From: Candidatus Saccharimonadia bacterium
GTDB lineage: Bacteria > Patescibacteriota > Saccharimonadia > Saccharimonadales > SZUA-47
Assembly (NCBI GenBank): GCA_938050265.1
Contig: CALLJT010000103.1
Coordinates: 1 to 14,480, forward strand
DNA length: 14,480 nucleotides
Direction: 5' to 3'
Shown: positions 13,598 through 14,480 of the stretch, piece after piece
Position numbering within the stretch: position 1 is the first letter of the stretch
How the letters are laid out: the number at the start of each line of letters is the position of its first letter
The notes under the pieces: model-generated
The model's database searches: none
What the model was told of the DNA's origin: nothing
Seen by the model: only the letters and a program-made list of their open reading frames with translations
Made by a program: the position numbers and the translations under genes

Positions 13598-13650
13598 ATT
13601 CCACCAACAACCACAAAAACAACACATCCACACCACACTCAAAAACCCCA

Positions 13651-13670
13651 AAATACCTAAGGGTCGGATC
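13651..13670 (+). repeat. Left terminal inverted repeat (REP-like)
   Basis: Perfect 20-bp partner of 14399-14418. With the adjacent CTTA it forms a short hairpin, TAAGG-GTCGGAT-CCTTA. Confidence 0.85.
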
Positions 13671-13684
13671 CTTAACAGATGAGA

Positions 13685-13704
13685 AAAATACCAATTTGTA
13701 TTTT
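13685..13704. repeat. AT-rich hairpin just after the transposase stop
   Basis: AAAATAC (13685-13691) and GTATTTT (13698-13704) are perfect inverted repeats with a 6-nt loop, 11 nt beyond the transposase stop. On the minus strand the right arm runs into TTTTTC, so it could be a weak terminator for the transposase gene. Confidence 0.4.
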
Positions 13705-13714
13705 CAGTCAGAAA

Positions 13715-14332
13715 TCAGGGGCTATCAGCAAGCTGTTTTTCGAGCTCTTTTTTCATCTTGTTTGTCTCTTCGTAGTCTTGGACAAACTCGACATACTGCA
13801 GTCTGCTTGAGTAAGCCTCTAGTATTCTTTTTGTCTGTAACCACTCCGGCTCTGACCCTCTTCGGATATGGCCAAGGCTAGAATATTCATAGTACTTCCA
13901 GTTTCGGGGGTTGAGGTGGATGTATCTGGATACATGCTCGAAGTACCCATCACTACTAATCAGCGCTGACTTATACCGCGACTCAAATACCGGCCCCGTT
14001 CGAGCTTCATTCTTATTGTAAAAGGCTGCGTAAGCACCGGTGACACTCTTCATCAAAGCGGCAATAGCGCCCTGCTCTTTCTGGTACAAGAGGAAATGTA
14101 GATGATTGTCCATAACACAGTATGAGAGCAACTCAACAGACCCTCTATAGTGCGGATATCTATAGCCTGCCCTTGTTGTCTCTTGGCTTAACGATAGATG
14201 ACGACTCAATAGATACAGTACGTACTCCTTCTGCTCTGGAGACTGAAACACCGCAGACCTGTTGATGCCACGCACATACACATGATAATAACTTTCGGGC
14301 ATGTCTATACGGACTATATTTCGTGAGGGCAT
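13715..14332 (-). CDS. REP-associated tyrosine transposase (Y1/HUH family)
   Basis: The 205-residue product shows the RAYT signature: YYHVYVRGINRSAVFQ at the start, His77-Leu-His79 in VMDNHLHFLL as the HUH metal pair, GPVFESRYKS (113-122), and YIHLNPRN (137-144), whose Tyr137 is the likely nucleophile. RAYTs cut and join single-stranded REP DNA. A Lys/Glu-rich tail follows from about 188. Length is normal and all key residues are present, so it may be active. An AGCATA/TATGCT box lies 6 nt before the ATG, suggesting leaderless translation; the inverted repeats flank it on both sides. Confidence 0.92.
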   Translation of the reverse strand: MPSRNIVRIDMPESYYHVYVRGINRSAVFQSPEQKEYVLYLLSRHLSLSQETTRAGYRYPHYRGSVELLSYCVMDNHLHFLLYQKEQGAIAALMKSVTGAYAAFYNKNEARTGPVFESRYKSALISSDGYFEHVSRYIHLNPRNWKYYEYSSLGHIRRGSEPEWLQTKRILEAYSSRLQYVEFVQDYEETNKMKKELEKQLADSP

Positions 14333-14338
14333 ATGTCG

Positions 14339-14366
14339 AGCATAGCAAAGACATAAAAACTTGAAA
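14339..14366 (-). promoter_or_regulatory. Probable promoter of the transposase gene
   Basis: TATGCT (14344-14339) lies 6 nt before the ATG at 14332, with a weak TTTCAA (14366-14361) 16 bp upstream. The 6-nt spacing equals that of three other leaderless genes in this window. Confidence 0.4.
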
Positions 14367-14398
14367 ATTAAAAATCGGTTAATTCCTAAGGTGTAAAA

Positions 14399-14418
14399 GA
14401 TCCGACCCTTAGGTATTT
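14399..14418 (-). repeat. Right terminal inverted repeat (REP-like)
   Basis: Exact reverse complement of 13651-13670. Its CCTTAGG pairs with CCTAAGG at 14385-14391 to make a 7-bp stem. The putative 5S rRNA 3' end begins 2-3 nt outside it. Confidence 0.85.
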
Positions 14419-14420
14419 AG

Positions 14421-14480
14421 GTCTGGCAGCGACTATCTCGCTAGCTAGGCGCAATGTGTTTGGTGTACGTGAGGCGGCAT
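14421..14480 (-). rRNA. Possible 3' end of a 5S rRNA gene (partial, runs off the window)
   Basis: Read on the minus strand, the last bases include GCGAGATAGTCGCTGCCAGA, close to the conserved 5S ending GCGAGAGTAGG...CTGCCAGGC. Further upstream, CCGCCTCACGTAC sits where the loop-E/helix IV region would be. Only about half of a 5S gene would be inside the window, so the call rests on similarity by eye to the 3' helix. If correct, an rRNA operon lies to the right, transcribed toward the RAYT element. Confidence 0.45.

Larger units (their letters stand above)
13651..14418. mobile_element. RAYT transposase element bounded by 20-bp perfect inverted repeats
   Basis: AAATACCTAAGGGTCGGATC at 13651-13670 is repeated as its exact reverse complement at 14399-14418, bounding a 768-bp unit with one Y1 transposase gene. 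Each end can fold: TAAGG/CCTTA around a 7-nt loop at the left, and CCTAAGG (14385-14391) with CCTTAGG (14408-14414) around 16 nt at the right. This resembles RAYT genes flanked by two REP sequences in opposite orientation. No target-site duplication is apparent, as expected for HUH transposition. Confidence 0.8.

Noticed and set aside
1..14480. CRISPR array, tRNA genes, riboswitches
   Set aside because: No regularly spaced repeats, cloverleaf pattern with T-arm sequence, or known aptamer core was seen by eye.

Overview
The window is a compact bacterial chromosome segment of moderate GC, with almost every gene on the minus strand, short gaps and frequent 1-4 nt junctions. The gene content (TrmB-family regulators, SemiSWEET/PQ-loop proteins, many VOC-fold proteins, a Doc toxin with an AbrB-type antitoxin, a RAYT transposase) together with many apparently leaderless promoters would fit a small-genome lineage such as Saccharibacteria/Patescibacteria. 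That assignment is inference only; the sequence alone does not prove it, and an actinobacterial-type host is also possible. All reading frames use the standard code.

Region 1 (1-5800) is a regulatory neighbourhood. Two paralogous TrmB-family regulators (1168-1983 and 3966-4769) have near-identical helix-turn-helix segments. Each carries the same 21-bp motif TGTTGTC-N10-GACA at the same distance from its -10 box, and a third copy lies upstream of the divergent 2OG-Fe(II) oxygenase gene (295-1017). Divergent from the second TrmB is a three-gene unit: two unrecognised proteins and a PQ-loop-like membrane protein. Behind it lies a decayed second copy of that membrane-protein gene (about 2012-2193). 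Tiny ORFs at 25-129 and 4807-4944 and an unrecognised 259-aa protein (5009-5788) complete the region.

Region 2 (5804-9039) holds a SemiSWEET gene; a YbjQ-like gene, a 35-aa membrane peptide, a two-domain VOC protein and uracil-DNA glycosylase in one head-to-tail series; and an AbrB-type antitoxin/Doc toxin pair whose promoter sits inside a perfect palindrome.

Region 3 (9053-13600) is a seven-gene minus-strand operon: SDR, proline-iminopeptidase-like hydrolase, FMN split-barrel protein, second SDR, then three VOC proteins in a row. It starts from one leaderless promoter with a G-quadruplex-forming motif where the -35 element should be. The first SDR has Glu in place of the catalytic Lys. The set looks like an oxidoreduction or detoxification cassette, but its substrate cannot be read from the sequence.

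Region 4 (13651-14480) is a RAYT (Y1/HUH transposase) element bounded by a perfect 20-bp inverted repeat. It abuts what looks like the 3' end of a 5S rRNA gene running in from the right edge.

A rule runs through the whole window: most genes that open a transcription unit have a -10 box only 6-10 nt before the ATG and no Shine-Dalgarno sequence, while many genes inside operons have clear Shine-Dalgarno sequences.
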